Numbered from the stretch's first letter, positions 43,360-53,556 are shown. The stretch is 64,000 nucleotides of DNA from Microbacterium pseudoresistens (GCF_013409745.1 NZ_JACCBH010000001.1:2666001-2730000); one strand, 5' to 3'. The notes: generated by a model not told the origin, from the sequence alone. A program made the numbers and translations.

Positions 43360-44009
43360 GCGTCGGCGTCCTGACGCGCGGCGAGTCGGGCGTCGTGGGC
43401 GCGGCGCATCTCCGCCGCGAGGTCCGGTTGGGCGTACACCCCGTCGCCCCGCAGTTCGGCGATCACGTTCTCGATGACGTCGTCGGGCTTGTTCTGGCTG
43501 AGCTTGCGCTTGGCCACGATGCGGGTTGGCGTGAGTCGGAAGCCCACCGTCCCCGCCTCGAGCCGGCGCACGAAGGCCTCATCGTTCGGCGGAGTCCACA
43601 TGCCGCGCGGGTCGTCGCGCACGCTCTCGAAGTGGGCGACGAGGTCGTCGAGCACGCGCAGGTTCTCTTCCGTGTCGAGGATCTCGGGTGTTCCGGAGAG
43701 GTGCACGGCGACGTAGTTCCAGGTCGGTACGGCCGCGACATCGCCGTACCAGCCGGGCGAGATGTACCCGTGCGGCCCCTGGAAAATCACCAGCAGCTCG
43801 CCCTGACCAAGGCCCAGCACGAGGTCGTCGGGCCGACCGACGTGGGCCACGATCGTGAGGTCGTCGCGGTCGGGATCGAGCATCACGGCGTAATGCGACG
43901 CGGTGGGCCCCTCGGCATCGCGGCCGACGAGCGTCGCCCAGGGATGCGCGGCGATCAGTCGACGGAGTTCTGTGACGTCGGTCATCGCGAAACTGGGATT
44001 CTGACGCAT
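43356..44009 (-). CDS. PaiB-like FMN-binding negative regulator
   Basis: 217 residues of the PaiB/FMN_bind_2 family, split-barrel flavin-binding fold. It has HPWATLVGRDAEGPTASHYAV, QGPHGYISPGWYGDVAAVPTWNYVAVH and the late KRKLSQNKP, all diagnostic. Bacillus PaiB represses sporulation and degradative-enzyme genes; whether this one binds DNA is unknown. An internal ATG (MTDVTELRR, codon 9) is an alternative start. First gene of a pair with the amidohydrolase. Confidence 0.88.
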   Translation of the reverse strand: MRQNPSFAMTDVTELRRLIAAHPWATLVGRDAEGPTASHYAVMLDPDRDDLTIVAHVGRPDDLVLGLGQGELLVIFQGPHGYISPGWYGDVAAVPTWNYVAVHLSGTPEILDTEENLRVLDDLVAHFESVRDDPRGMWTPPNDEAFVRRLEAGTVGFRLTPTRIVAKRKLSQNKPDDVIENVIAELRGDGVYAQPDLAAEMRRAHDARLAARQDADA

Positions 44010-44071
44010 GGCCTCAGCCTATGGCTCCGCGTGCGAGCCGGCCCCCGCCGAAGTGCTCCCCCGCACGCGAT

Positions 44072-45082
44072 TCAGGCTTGGCAGCGCGGGCACCAGTAGA
44101 GCTTGCGCGCACCGAGCTCCTCGAGCACGATGTCGGTGCCGCACACCCGGCATGGCAGGCCCGCGCGGTGGTACACCCAGTGCCGGTCGTCGCGATGGGC
44201 CATGGCCGCACGGTACTGCTCGGGCGAGAGATCGTCCATGGTCATCATCTGACCGGTCTCCACGCCGATCGCCAGCAAGCGCACCCAGTCCTGCCAGAGG
44301 CTGCGCACGACGTCTTCGGGTACGGCCTTGCCGGGGGTGTGCGGGTTGAGCCGGGCGCGGAAGAGCATCTCGGCGCGGTAGACGTTGCCGATGCCGCTCA
44401 CAACCGACTGATCCATGAGCAGCAGAGCGATCGCCACACCCCGGCGGCGCACGGCAGCGACAAAGCGCTCCTCGCCCTCGTCCGGGTCGCCGACGAGCGG
44501 ATCGGGCCCGAGCTTGGCGACGGTGGCGAGCATCTCATCCGGCGTCTGCAGCTCGCAGGCGGTGGGCCCGCGCAGGTCGGCACAGGTCGCGTCCGTGAGC
44601 AGACGCAGCCGCACCTGCCCGACCACGGGCGGCGGCCACTCCTCGGACCCGGGTTCGCCCTCATCGGCGAGCCCTTTCGTCTGCTCAGACATCCGCACGT
44701 GCACGCGGGTCTTGCGCGGTGCGCCGATAGAGGCCAGGGAGTTCTCGCCCGCGACGTCGAGGATCGGGTCGCCGAGATCGGTGCCGCGCTGATTCGTCTG
44801 ACCCATGCGTCCGTTCGCCGAGGCGATCGTGGGATCGACGAGGATCTCGCCCGAGAAGTCCCACGCGCCGTACAGGCCGAGGTGCACACGCAGCCAGAGG
44901 TCGCCTTCGGCCTCGAGGAACATCTGCTTTCCCACCGCCTGCACGCTGTCGACCGTGCGGCCGTTCAGCAGCGCCGCGCCCTCGGCGAAGCGCCCCTGCG
45001 GGCTCGAGGAGGCGACGGGCTTGCCGACGAAGTTGCGCGCGAACTGGCGCGCGATGCGGTGGACGGAGTGACCCTCGGGCAT
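44072..45082 (-). CDS. nei: Fpg/Nei family DNA glycosylase/AP lyase
   Basis: 336 residues. The catalytic Pro2-Glu3 follow Met1 in MPEGHSVHR. A helix-two-turn-helix region with VSGIGNVYRAEMLF follows. The C-terminal zinc finger has C311, C314, C331 and C334. Length and the MPEGHSVHR start match actinobacterial endonuclease VIII-like enzymes, which excise oxidised pyrimidines. An acidic insert near residues 135-150 (EQTKGLADEGEPGSEEWPPP) is longer than in E. coli Nei. It starts 1 bp after the rpiB stop, so the two are co-transcribed. Confidence 0.92.
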   Translation of the reverse strand: MPEGHSVHRIARQFARNFVGKPVASSSPQGRFAEGAALLNGRTVDSVQAVGKQMFLEAEGDLWLRVHLGLYGAWDFSGEILVDPTIASANGRMGQTNQRGTDLGDPILDVAGENSLASIGAPRKTRVHVRMSEQTKGLADEGEPGSEEWPPPVVGQVRLRLLTDATCADLRGPTACELQTPDEMLATVAKLGPDPLVGDPDEGEERFVAAVRRRGVAIALLLMDQSVVSGIGNVYRAEMLFRARLNPHTPGKAVPEDVVRSLWQDWVRLLAIGVETGQMMTMDDLSPEQYRAAMAHRDDRHWVYHRAGLPCRVCGTDIVLEELGARKLYWCPRCQA

Positions 45083-45083
45083 G

Positions 45084-45569
45084 TCAGGCGCGCGGGTCGG
45101 GCAACAGCGAGCCGTCGCGTTCGAAGTCGGCGATCTGCCCGATGCGTCTCACGTGGCGCTCGTCTCCGCTGAACGGCGTGGCGATGAACGTGTCGATGAA
45201 CGAGGTCACCTCGTCGAACGTGTGCTGGCGCGCACCGATCGCGATGACGTTCGCATCATTGTGCTCCCGGGCAAGCTCCGCAGTCGCGATGCTCCAGACC
45301 AGGGCGGCGCGGATGCCCTCCACCTTGTTCGCCGCGATCTGCTCGCCGTTGCCTGAACCGCCGAACACGATGCCCAGCGCCGTGACGCCCGCGCGCTGGT
45401 CGGCGGTCACGGCCTGCGCGGCGCGGATGCAGAACGAGGGGTAATCGTCGACGGCGTCGTACTCGAGCGGACCGTGGTCGATCACCTCGTGCCCTGCGGC
45501 GGACAGATGCGTCTGCAGCTGCGTGGAGAACTCGAGTCCGGCGTGATCCGTGGCCAGGTGAATGCGCAT
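45084..45569 (-). CDS. rpiB: Ribose-5-phosphate isomerase B
   Basis: 161 residues; interconverts ribose 5-phosphate and ribulose 5-phosphate. MRIHLATDHAG opens the RpiB/LacAB fold. FGGSGNGEQIAANK contains the phosphate/active-site loop, with Ser where many RpiB have Cys or Thr. An ATG nine bases upstream (45578) is possible, but it falls inside a TAGGAT -10 box, while the ATG at 45569 has ideal leaderless spacing (7 nt) and matches the family start. Upstream partner of nei. Confidence 0.92.
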   Translation of the reverse strand: MRIHLATDHAGLEFSTQLQTHLSAAGHEVIDHGPLEYDAVDDYPSFCIRAAQAVTADQRAGVTALGIVFGGSGNGEQIAANKVEGIRAALVWSIATAELAREHNDANVIAIGARQHTFDEVTSFIDTFIATPFSGDERHVRRIGQIADFERDGSLLPDPRA

Positions 45570-45576
45570 GTCGTCC

Positions 45577-45582
45577 ATCCTA
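45577..45582 (-). promoter_or_regulatory. -10 box TAGGAT, leaderless rpiB start
   Basis: TAGGAT on the minus strand ends 7 nt before the ATG at 45569 and overlaps the alternative ATG at 45578, which decides the start in favour of the shorter protein. Confidence 0.55.
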
Positions 45583-45600
45583 GGGAGCGCCGCAGACGCG

Positions 45601-46815
45601 CTACGGCAGGATGCCCGCGGCGGCCGGTCGGAAGCCGAGACGGGCGTTCTCGCAGTCCCCCGGGCGCGCGACGTCGTACCAGGGCCCCAGATCGGTCAGG
45701 TGCGGGCGCTCCGCGGCCGGGGTGCCGTGCAGACGCTCCTCGACGAGGTCGACGAGCCCCGAGACGAAGGCGGGGTGCGTGCCGGGCGTGGGCGTGCGGA
45801 TCATCCGCAGCCCCGCCTCCTCGGCCGTCTCCTGCGCCTCGGTGTCGAGGTCCCACAGCACCTCCATGTGGTCGCTCACGAAGCCCAGGGGCACCACGAC
45901 GACCGCGCGCACGCCTCGGCCGGGAAGCTCGCGGATGACGTCGTTCACGTCGGGCTCGAGCCAGGGCTGGGTGGGCGGCCCGGAGCGCGACTGGAACACA
46001 AGCTCCCACGGCACGCCTGCCGCCGCCGGCACCGCATCGCCCAGCGCGGTCATGACGTGCGCCGCGACCGCCTCATGCTGAGCCTGGTACGCGCCGCCGG
46101 GACCCCAGTCGACATCGCGCGGACCGGAGCGCTCCGCGTCGCCGGTGGGGATGCTGTGCGTGGCGAAGAGCACCGCGATCTCGGCGGCGGCGAGCCCATC
46201 GTCGAGGAGCGTGCGCACCGCGATATCGACCCCCTCCTGGAAGGGCGCGACGAATCCGGGGTGATCGAAGAAGAGCCGGACCTTGTCGGCCGTGACCTGC
46301 TCCTGCAGCCCCGCCTGCTCGATCGCGTTCACGATGTCTTCGCGGTACTGCCGGTCGCTGGAGTACGAGCTGTACGCACTCGTGGCCAGCACCAGCAGGG
46401 TGCGGTGCCCGTCGGCGACCGCCTGGGCGAAGGCCTCGTGCAGATACGGCCCCCAGTTGCGGTTGCCCCAGTAGAGCGGCAGACCGAGCCCCCGCTGCGC
46501 GATCTCGGCCTCCAGCGCCCCCTTGAGCGCACGGTTCTGCTCGTTGATCGGGCTGATCCCGCCGAAGTGCCGGTAGTGATGGGCGACCTCCTCGAGGCGT
46601 TCATCCGGGATCCCGCGGCCGCGCGTCACGTTGCGCAGGAACGGGATGACGTCGTCCTGCCCCTCGGGGCCGCCGAAGCTCGCGAGCACCACGGCGTCGT
46701 AGGCGACGGGCACCTCGACATGCTCGGGGCCGGACCGCGCAGGGGCGGACGCGTACGGAACCGTCACGGCGACGGCGGAGTCATCGGCGGAAGAAGGGCG
46801 AGCGTTCTCGGTCAC
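45601..46815 (-). CDS. hemH: Ferrochelatase (coproporphyrin type)
   Basis: 404 residues from a GTG start; inserts Fe2+ into a porphyrin. The motifs are ASFGGPEG, PLYWGNRNWGPYLHEA, the catalytic His in LFATHSIPTGDAE and VVVPLGFVSDHMEVLWDLD with its late Glu/His. In Actinobacteria the substrate is coproporphyrin III (CpfC pathway), which I assume here. An N-terminal 40-residue extension is low complexity. It ends 32 bp before the rpiB start and could be in the same transcript unit, but other heme genes are not adjacent. Confidence 0.93.
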   Translation of the reverse strand: MTENARPSSADDSAVAVTVPYASAPARSGPEHVEVPVAYDAVVLASFGGPEGQDDVIPFLRNVTRGRGIPDERLEEVAHHYRHFGGISPINEQNRALKGALEAEIAQRGLGLPLYWGNRNWGPYLHEAFAQAVADGHRTLLVLATSAYSSYSSDRQYREDIVNAIEQAGLQEQVTADKVRLFFDHPGFVAPFQEGVDIAVRTLLDDGLAAAEIAVLFATHSIPTGDAERSGPRDVDWGPGGAYQAQHEAVAAHVMTALGDAVPAAAGVPWELVFQSRSGPPTQPWLEPDVNDVIRELPGRGVRAVVVVPLGFVSDHMEVLWDLDTEAQETAEEAGLRMIRTPTPGTHPAFVSGLVDLVEERLHGTPAAERPHLTDLGPWYDVARPGDCENARLGFRPAAAGILP

Positions 46816-46896
46816 CCGACCATCGTCGCATTGCTCTCCTATCCGTCAGCCGAAGGGGCGGCGTCCTCCGAGGGTGGCGCAGGGGCTCGGCTGGCG

Positions 46897-46902
46897 TAGG
46901 CT
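46897..46902 (+). promoter_or_regulatory. -10 box TAGGCT upstream of pepN
   Basis: TAGGCT about 70 bp before the pepN GTG, giving a leader of some 60 nt that ends with a GGGAG ribosome site. Confidence 0.45.
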
Positions 46903-46971
46903 GTCAGGGTTGCCGTCGGCGCCAGCAGCCCCGAGATCGGCATGCCCCCTCACCCCATGGGAGAATCCGCA

Positions 46972-49545
46972 GTGCCTGGAGAGAACCTCACCCGCAGCGA
47001 AGCGCAGGAGCGCCGCGCGATCGTCGACACGCAGTCGTACGAGATCTCGCTCGATCTCACGAAGGGCACCGACGTGTTCGGCTCCCGCAGCGTCGTGCGC
47101 TTCACCGCCGATGCCGGCTCGTCGACCTTCATCGACCTGATCGCGCGCGACGTGCGCGAGATCACGCTCAACGGTGAAGCCCTCGATCCGGCGCACGTGT
47201 TCGCCGAGTCGCGCATCGCGCTGGACGGCCTCGCCGCCGAGAACACCCTCGTCGTCGACGCCGACTGCCTCTACACGAACACGGGCGAGGGACTGCACCG
47301 TTTCGTCGATCCGGTCGACGGCGAGGTGTACCTGTACTCCCAATTCGAGGTGCCCGACTCGCGCCGCGTGTTCGCGGTGTTCGAGCAGCCCGACCTGAAG
47401 GCGACGTTCCAGTTCACGATCACCGCACCGGCAGCGTGGAAGGTCGTGTCCAACTCCCCCACACCCGAGCCGATCGTGCACGACGCGTCCTCCGGCAGCG
47501 CGACCGGTGCCGTGGCCACGTGGGGCTTCGAGCCGACCCCGCGCATCTCCTCGTACATCACCGCGATCATCGCCGGTCCGTACGAATCGACGTTCTCCGA
47601 GCTGACGAGCGCATCCGGGCGCGTGATCCCGCTCGGCGTGTACGGCCGCAAGAGCCTGTGGGAGCACCTCGACGCCGACTACATCTTCGACAAGACGCGC
47701 GAGGGCTTCGCGTACTACGAGGAGAAGTTCGGCGTACCGTACCCGTTCGCCAAGTACGACCAGCTCTTCGTGCCGGAGTTCAACGCCGGCGCCATGGAGA
47801 ACGCAGGAGCGGTGACCTTCACCGAGACGTACGTGTTCCGCAGCAAGGTGACCGACGCCGTCAAGGAGCGCCGCGTCGTGACGATCCTGCACGAGCTCGC
47901 GCACATGTGGTTCGGCGACCTTGTCACCATGAAGTGGTGGAACGACCTGTGGCTGAACGAGTCATTCGCCGAGTGGGCCTCCACGATCGCCACCGCGGAG
48001 GCCACCGAGTGGACTCAGGCATGGACGACCTTCAACGCGATGGAGAAGACCTGGGCGTACAAGCAGGACCAGCTCCCCTCCACGCACCCCATCGTCGCCG
48101 AGATCAACGACCTCGAGGATGTGCAGGTCAACTTCGACGGCATCACCTACGCGAAGGGCGGATCCGTCCTCAAGCAGCTCGCCGCGTGGGTGGGCATCGA
48201 GGCCTTCTTCGCCGGCGTCTCCGAGTACTTCCAGAAGCACTCGTGGGGCAACACCGAGCTGTCCGACCTACTCTCCGAGTTGGAGCGCACCAGCGGACGC
48301 GACCTGTCGACCTGGTCGAAGAAGTGGCTGGAGACCGCAGGCGTGAACACGCTCGCCCCCGTCATCGACGAATCGGCAGACGGCACGATCTCGCGCTTCG
48401 CCGTGACCCAGACCGCGCCCGCCGACTACCCGACGATCCGCCCCCACCGCCTGGGGATCGGGTTCTACTCGCTCCAGGACGGTGCGCTCGTGCGCACGCA
48501 CGGCATCGAGATCGACGTCGACGGCGACCGCACCGAGGTGCCCGAGCTGCACGGACGGCGCCGACCCGACCTCGTGCTGCTCAACGATCAAGACCTCGCC
48601 TACGCGAAGATCCGTCTCGACGAGCGCTCGCTCGAGACGGCGATCGCTCATCTGGCCGATATCAGCGACCCGCTCGCCCGCTCTCTCGTGTGGGGCGCGG
48701 CATGGGATCAGACCCGCGACGCGGAGAGCTCCGCGTCCGACTACCTCTCGCTCGTGCTGGGCAACATCGGTCGTGAGACCGAGTCGACCACCGTGCGCAC
48801 CACGCTCGCGCAGCTGCACACCGCGGCGTCGCAGTACGTCGACCCGCAGACGCGCACGGAGGCGCGTACCCGCGTCGCCGACGGTCTGTGGCAGCTCGCC
48901 CGCGACGCCGAGGCCGGCAGCGACAACCAGTTGCAGTTCGTCACCTCGTTGGCGGCCGGGATCGTCACGCCCGAGCAGGCGGATGTCGTCCGCCGTCTCC
49001 GCGACGGCGAGCTCGTCCTCGACGGTCTGACGATCGACACCGACCTCTCCTGGCAGCTGCTGGCAGGGCTCGCCGCCGCCGGCGCCGTCGACTCCGCCGC
49101 GATCGACGCCGCCCTGGAGGCGGACAACACCGCCAAGGGCGCAGAGTTCGCCGCCCAGGCGCGCGCATCGATCCCCACGGCAGAGGCCAAGCACACCGCG
49201 TGGAGCTCGCTCGTCGACGACGATGCGCTATCGAACACGGTGCTGCGCTCGGCGGCGCTCGGCTTCGGCCAGGCCGGCGGCGTGGAAGTGCTGCCGGAGT
49301 TCATCCCGCGCTATTTCGACGCGATCGTGCCGATCTGGGAGTCGCGCACGTATCAGATGGCCAACTATCTGATCGTGGGCCTGTATCCGCGTGCGCTCGC
49401 CAGCACGGAGTTGCGCGATGCGACCCGCGCATGGCTCTCCGAGAACGCCGCTGCCGCCCCGGCGCTCCGCCGCCTCGTGCACGAGAACCTCGCCGACGTG
49501 GAGCGGGCGCTCACGGCGCAGGCGCGCGACGCAGACAAGGACTGA
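46972..49545 (+). CDS. pepN: Membrane-alanyl-type aminopeptidase N (M1)
   Basis: 857 residues; zinc aminopeptidase releasing N-terminal residues in the cytosol. The substrate-anchoring GAMEN occurs in NAGAMENAGAV. The zinc site is H307-E-L-A-H311 with E330 in WLNESFAEW. A C-terminal helical ERAP1-like domain completes the standard length. The GTG at 46972 is used because GGGAG lies 6 nt upstream and PGENLTRSEA is the conserved start; an in-frame ATG 30 bp earlier is less likely. It is monocistronic. Confidence 0.95.
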   Translation: MPGENLTRSEAQERRAIVDTQSYEISLDLTKGTDVFGSRSVVRFTADAGSSTFIDLIARDVREITLNGEALDPAHVFAESRIALDGLAAENTLVVDADCLYTNTGEGLHRFVDPVDGEVYLYSQFEVPDSRRVFAVFEQPDLKATFQFTITAPAAWKVVSNSPTPEPIVHDASSGSATGAVATWGFEPTPRISSYITAIIAGPYESTFSELTSASGRVIPLGVYGRKSLWEHLDADYIFDKTREGFAYYEEKFGVPYPFAKYDQLFVPEFNAGAMENAGAVTFTETYVFRSKVTDAVKERRVVTILHELAHMWFGDLVTMKWWNDLWLNESFAEWASTIATAEATEWTQAWTTFNAMEKTWAYKQDQLPSTHPIVAEINDLEDVQVNFDGITYAKGGSVLKQLAAWVGIEAFFAGVSEYFQKHSWGNTELSDLLSELERTSGRDLSTWSKKWLETAGVNTLAPVIDESADGTISRFAVTQTAPADYPTIRPHRLGIGFYSLQDGALVRTHGIEIDVDGDRTEVPELHGRRRPDLVLLNDQDLAYAKIRLDERSLETAIAHLADISDPLARSLVWGAAWDQTRDAESSASDYLSLVLGNIGRETESTTVRTTLAQLHTAASQYVDPQTRTEARTRVADGLWQLARDAEAGSDNQLQFVTSLAAGIVTPEQADVVRRLRDGELVLDGLTIDTDLSWQLLAGLAAAGAVDSAAIDAALEADNTAKGAEFAAQARASIPTAEAKHTAWSSLVDDDALSNTVLRSAALGFGQAGGVEVLPEFIPRYFDAIVPIWESRTYQMANYLIVGLYPRALASTELRDATRAWLSENAAAAPALRRLVHENLADVERALTAQARDADKD

Positions 49546-49623
49546 GCGGCGCCCAGAGCCTCAGCGCGCTCGCGCCCGCAACGGCCGTGTCACGCACTCA
49601 GCATTCGACGTGCGTCGCGGTTC

Positions 49624-49629
49624 TAGGAT
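49624..49629 (+). promoter_or_regulatory. -10 box TAGGAT of the MscS-globin-dehydrogenase unit
   Basis: TAGGAT ends 8 nt before the ATG at 49638; the message would be leaderless or nearly so and cover three overlapping genes. Confidence 0.5.
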
Positions 49630-49637
49630 CGACAGCG

Positions 49638-50750
49638 ATGAACTTCCTGCCCTTCGAAGTCGACCCCGCCGCACCCGAAGCGGCCTGGTCCGAGCTTCTC
49701 GACGGTCTCGTCGACATCGGCTGGAACCTGCTGTGGTCGGCCGTCGCCATCGCCGCATGCGTGCTCGTCGCCTACCTGCTGCGCATCGTCATCCGCCGTG
49801 TCGTGCGACGGATCGTGGCGGGCGCGAAGTCGAAGGCGCGCGTCGACGACACGCAGGCGCTGGAGCGCTCCCCGCTGGCCGACATGCGCCTCGTGCAACG
49901 CACGCGCACACTAGGCACCATCCTGCAGAACATCGTGAACGTCATCCTCGGTGTGGTCGCGATCATCGCCGTCATCCAGATCAACGTTCCCGAGCTGCTC
50001 GGCTCGCTCACCCTGCTTACCGCGGCGATCGGCGCCGGGCTCGGCTTCGGGGCTCAGAACATCGTGAAAGACGTGCTCAACGGCATGTTCCTCGTGGCCG
50101 AAGACCAGATCGGCATCGGCGACGTCGTCGATCTGGGACTCGCCTCGGGCGTGGTGGAATACGTGAGCGTGCGCATCACGCAGGTGCGCGACGTCAACGG
50201 CACCCTCTGGCATGTGCGCAACGGAGAGGTCACCCGCATCGGCAACATGTCGCAGGGCTGGGCGCGCGCGATCATCGACCTCGGCGTGCCGCCGGATGCC
50301 GACGTCCCCACCGTCGAGGAGACGCTGCTCACCGCCGCGCAGACGCTCGCGAAGGATCCGAAGTGGCGCACGCGCATCGTCGAGGGCCCGGAGGTGTGGG
50401 GCCTGGAGTCGATCGACGGCGATGCCCTCGTCATCCGTGTCGTGATGAAGACGCGCGCGAACGCCATGGACGATGTCGCGCAGGAGCTGCGCCTGCGCCT
50501 GCGCGACGCGGTAGCGGCCCTCGGCATCCCGCTGCCGAGCCTGACATCGGTGACGCTGAGCGGACCCGCTGGCGCGCGGCGCGTCCGGGGCGCCAACCCG
50601 CCGTCGACGAAGCCGACCGCGGTCACCGCCATCCCCACCGTGCCCGACCGCGGCATCTGGCGCCGCCGCAAGCCCGAGCAGGGCACGGCCGGCGACGAGA
50701 CGGACTTCACCCGTGAGTCCGCGCGAGATCAGGACGAGGAGACGCCATGA
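49638..50750 (+). CDS. MscS-family mechanosensitive ion channel
   Basis: 370 residues. Helices at about 25-50 and 85-105 are followed by the pore-lining TM3 ([30 protein letters not shown]). The beta domain has [13 protein letters not shown] and the [16 protein letters not shown] strand. A cytosolic alpha-beta domain follows, then a basic, Pro/Thr-rich tail of about 60 residues. By family it would release solutes on hypo-osmotic shock. Its last four bases overlap the globin start (ATGA), so translation is coupled. Confidence 0.92.
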   Translation: MNFLPFEVDPAAPEAAWSELLDGLVDIGWNLLWSAVAIAACVLVAYLLRIVIRRVVRRIVAGAKSKARVDDTQALERSPLADMRLVQRTRTLGTILQNIVNVILGVVAIIAVIQINVPELLGSLTLLTAAIGAGLGFGAQNIVKDVLNGMFLVAEDQIGIGDVVDLGLASGVVEYVSVRITQVRDVNGTLWHVRNGEVTRIGNMSQGWARAIIDLGVPPDADVPTVEETLLTAAQTLAKDPKWRTRIVEGPEVWGLESIDGDALVIRVVMKTRANAMDDVAQELRLRLRDAVAALGIPLPSLTSVTLSGPAGARRVRGANPPSTKPTAVTAIPTVPDRGIWRRRKPEQGTAGDETDFTRESARDQDEETP

Positions 50751-51205
50751 CGTTCTACGACGAGGTCGGCGGTCACGAGACGTTCCAGCGCCTCGTGGAC
50801 GTGTTCTACCGCGAGGTCGCCGACGACCCCGTGCTCAAGCCGATGTACCCCGAGGAAGACCTGGGCCCTGCCGCCGACCGGCTGCGGATGTTCCTCGAGC
50901 AGTACTGGGGTGGGCCGAGCACATACAGCGAGCAACGCGGACACCCGCGTCTACGGATGCGCCACGTGCCCTTCCGCGTCGACCCCGACGCCCGCGACCG
51001 CTGGCTGCGCTGCATGCGCGCGGCGCTCGACGAAGTGCAGCTGTCGCCGTTGCACGAGGCCACGCTATGGGACTACCTCGAGCGCGCCGCCTATGCCATG
51101 GTGAACACCATGGATTCCGCGGAAGCAGGCGGGCGCCCCACCCTGGCCACGCGTCCGGCGGCATCTTCCCCCGCATCGGCAGAAGGAACGACGGAGACGC
51201 CATGA
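50747..51205 (+). CDS. glbO: Truncated haemoglobin, group II
   Basis: 152 residues, 2-on-2 globin. The proximal His is H73 in RMRHVPF and W86 (DRWLRCM) fills the G8 position typical of group [23 protein letters not shown] forms helices A-B. A disordered tail rich in Ala, Pro and Thr (about 125-152) is unusual for the family and encodes the overlap region. Group II globins bind O2 tightly and may protect against oxidative or nitrosative stress. Middle gene of the three-gene overlap chain. Confidence 0.93.
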   Translation: MTFYDEVGGHETFQRLVDVFYREVADDPVLKPMYPEEDLGPAADRLRMFLEQYWGGPSTYSEQRGHPRLRMRHVPFRVDPDARDRWLRCMRAALDEVQLSPLHEATLWDYLERAAYAMVNTMDSAEAGGRPTLATRPAASSPASAEGTTETP

Positions 51206-52866
51206 CCACCTCCCCCGGCACCCGCACCGCAGACATCCTCGTCATCGGATGGGGGCTGGCGGGTCTGGTTGCCGCCGCGGAGGCGGCCAATGCGGGCCGC
51301 CGCGTGATCATCGTCGACCAGGAGCCGCGCACGAACCTGGGCGGGCAAGCCTGGTGGTCGTTCGGGGGACTGTTCCTCATCGACTCCCCCGAACAGCGGC
51401 GAATGGGCATCCGCGACGGCATCGAGCTCGCCCGCCAGGACTGGTTCGGCACCGCAGGCTTCGACCGCGAAGAAGACGCCTGGCCCCGCCGCTGGGCCGA
51501 GGCGTACCTGCAGTTCGCCGCGGGTGAGAAGCGCGCGTGGCTGCGTGAGCGCGGCGTCGGCTTCTTCCCCGTGGTGGGATGGGCCGAGCGCGGCGGCTAC
51601 GGCGCCCTCGGCCCGGGAAACTCGGTGCCGCGGTTCCACATCACCTGGGGCACCGGCCCCGGTGTCGTCGCGCCGTTCCGCGCCGCCGTCGAGCAGGCCG
51701 AGAAGGAGGGGCGTCTCACGATCCTGCCCCGCCACCGCGTGACCGAGCTCGTCACGCGCGACGGCGCGGTCGTCGGTGCGCGCGGCGAGGTGCTGGAGAC
51801 CAGCGCCGCCGAACGCGGCGTGGCGTCGTCGCGAACGGTTATCGGCGACTTCGAGATCACCGCGGGCGCGACGATCGTGTCCTCCGGCGGGATCGGCGGC
51901 AACCACACCCTGGTGCGCAAGGCGTGGCCCCGACGTCTGGGCAAGGCTCCGCGAAACATGCTCACGGGGGTTCCCGCCTATGTCGACGGGTCGATGCAGA
52001 GCGTGGCCGAAGACGCCGGCGCGAAACTCATCAACGGCGACCGGATGTGGCACTACGTCGAAGGCATCCGCAACTGGGATCCGGTGTGGCCCGGGCACGG
52101 CATCCGCATCCTCCCCGGCCCCTCCTCGCTCTGGCTCGATGCGACCGGGCAGCGCCTCCCCGTGCCGCTGTATCCCGGCTTCGACACCCTCGGTACGCTC
52201 GAGCACCTGCGCAAAACCGGGCACGACCACTCCTGGTTCGTCACGACCCGGCAGATCGTCGAGAAGGAGTTCGCCCTTTCCGGCAGCGAGCAGAACCCCG
52301 ATCTGACCGGCAAGGACATCCCACTGCTCGTCCGGTCCCGTCTCGCGAAGGGTCCGACGGATCCGGTTCAGGCCTTCCTCGACCACGGTGAGGACTTCCT
52401 CGTCGACGAAGATCTGGACCGGCTGATCTCCCGGATGCGCGAGCTGCCGGGCGGCGACGCGCTCGACGCGGATCGCGTGCGCCAGGAGGTCGTGGCGCGC
52501 GACCGCGAGATCGAGAACGACTTCACGAAGGACGCCCAGATCGCCATGCTGCGATCGATGCGGGCGTATCGAGGCGACAAGCTCATCCGGACCGCGTCGC
52601 CGCACCGGTTGCAGGACCGGTCCGCGGGGCCGCTCGTCGCGGTCAAGCTCCACGTCATCACGCGCAAGTCACTGGGCGGCATCGAGACCGACCTGGATGC
52701 GCGCGTGCTCGATGCCGACGGCAACGCCGTGCCGGGGCTCTTCGCCGCGGGCGAGGCGAGCGGCTTCGGCGGCGGCGGCGTGCACGGCTACCGGGCTCTG
52801 GAGGGCACCTTCCTCGGCGGGTGCCTGTTCTCGGGCCGCCAAGCCGGTCGCGCCGCGGCGCGCTGA
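51202..52866 (+). CDS. FAD-dependent dehydrogenase, KstD/fumarate-reductase-like
   Basis: 554 residues, flavoprotein of the fumarate reductase/3-ketosteroid-delta1-dehydrogenase superfamily. [17 protein letters not shown] near the N-terminus and a late [24 protein letters not shown] bind FAD. The central capping domain lacks a recognisable steroid signature, and actinobacterial proteins of this build are annotated as FAD-binding dehydrogenase without known substrate. The ATG at 51202 overlaps the globin stop (ATGA) with GGAGACG upstream. Coupling to a globin suggests a redox partner relation, which is inference. Confidence 0.87.
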   Translation: MTTSPGTRTADILVIGWGLAGLVAAAEAANAGRRVIIVDQEPRTNLGGQAWWSFGGLFLIDSPEQRRMGIRDGIELARQDWFGTAGFDREEDAWPRRWAEAYLQFAAGEKRAWLRERGVGFFPVVGWAERGGYGALGPGNSVPRFHITWGTGPGVVAPFRAAVEQAEKEGRLTILPRHRVTELVTRDGAVVGARGEVLETSAAERGVASSRTVIGDFEITAGATIVSSGGIGGNHTLVRKAWPRRLGKAPRNMLTGVPAYVDGSMQSVAEDAGAKLINGDRMWHYVEGIRNWDPVWPGHGIRILPGPSSLWLDATGQRLPVPLYPGFDTLGTLEHLRKTGHDHSWFVTTRQIVEKEFALSGSEQNPDLTGKDIPLLVRSRLAKGPTDPVQAFLDHGEDFLVDEDLDRLISRMRELPGGDALDADRVRQEVVARDREIENDFTKDAQIAMLRSMRAYRGDKLIRTASPHRLQDRSAGPLVAVKLHVITRKSLGGIETDLDARVLDADGNAVPGLFAAGEASGFGGGGVHGYRALEGTFLGGCLFSGRQAGRAAAR

Positions 52867-52884
52867 TCGAGGAGCGGCGGCGGG

Positions 52885-53544
52885 TCAGCGCCCGGTCGCG
52901 CGCACCGCGGTGAGACCGGTCGCAACGGGCCCACGGCTGAGCACGTGGCCACGGGTGAAGGCGAGGCGCGTCCAGCGCCCCGACGAGGTCACCGGCACCT
53001 GCTCGGCCCCCGAGATGAAGCCGAAGGCGTACGCGGCGAAGGCCATGCCGCGCGGCGCCTCCTGCAGGTCGGCATCGGGCTCTCCCCAGATCTTTGCGCG
53101 GAGCGCACGCACGGCCTCCTCTCCCGCGCCCTCGGGCGATCCGTGCGCCACGGCGGAGATGCCCCACTGGGCGCGCTGCGCGACGACCTCTGCGGCGAGC
53201 TCCCCACGGCGTTCCCACCCCCCGCGCGGCGGCGCGACGCCCGCCCACGACGGGCTGAGGCCCGACTCCGGCAGAGAGAGCGCACGCGCATCATCGGTCT
53301 CGGCGAGCGCGTCGACGACGATGTCGCACTGCAGCTCGGGGTCTGCGCGCACGATCCGCATCGCCAGGATCGTGGGCGTGCCATCGAACAGCGACTGCGG
53401 GGCGAGTGCCGCCGCCGTCAGCGCCAGCACGCCTGCGGAGGCCTGCAGTCGCACCCCGCCATCGGAGGCGCGTGCGGCGCGCGACACGAAGGTCAGGACG
53501 TCGCGTGCGGTCTCGGGGTCGGCGAGGATGAGTCGGGCGGTCAC
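52885..53544 (-). CDS. Conserved hypothetical protein
   Basis: 219 residues from a GTG start, no family recognised. A hydrophobic N-terminal half (TARLILADPETARDVLTFVSRAAR... GGVRLQASAGVLALTAAALAP) and an acidic strand (ADPELQCDIVVDALAET) suggest an alpha/beta fold. The C-terminal half contains GMAFAAYAFGFISG and an SSGRWTRLAFTRGHVLSRGP close. No signal peptide. Divergent from the acyl-CoA thioesterase; the start has a TAGTTT box 6 nt upstream that also includes GGAG in the spacer. Confidence 0.75.
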   Translation of the reverse strand: MTARLILADPETARDVLTFVSRAARASDGGVRLQASAGVLALTAAALAPQSLFDGTPTILAMRIVRADPELQCDIVVDALAETDDARALSLPESGLSPSWAGVAPPRGGWERRGELAAEVVAQRAQWGISAVAHGSPEGAGEEAVRALRAKIWGEPDADLQEAPRGMAFAAYAFGFISGAEQVPVTSSGRWTRLAFTRGHVLSRGPVATGLTAVRATGR

Positions 53545-53550
53545 CGCTCC

Positions 53551-53556
53551 AAACTA
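53551..53556 (-). promoter_or_regulatory. -10 box TAGTTT
   Basis: TAGTTT on the minus strand lies 6 nt before the GTG at 53544. Confidence 0.4.
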
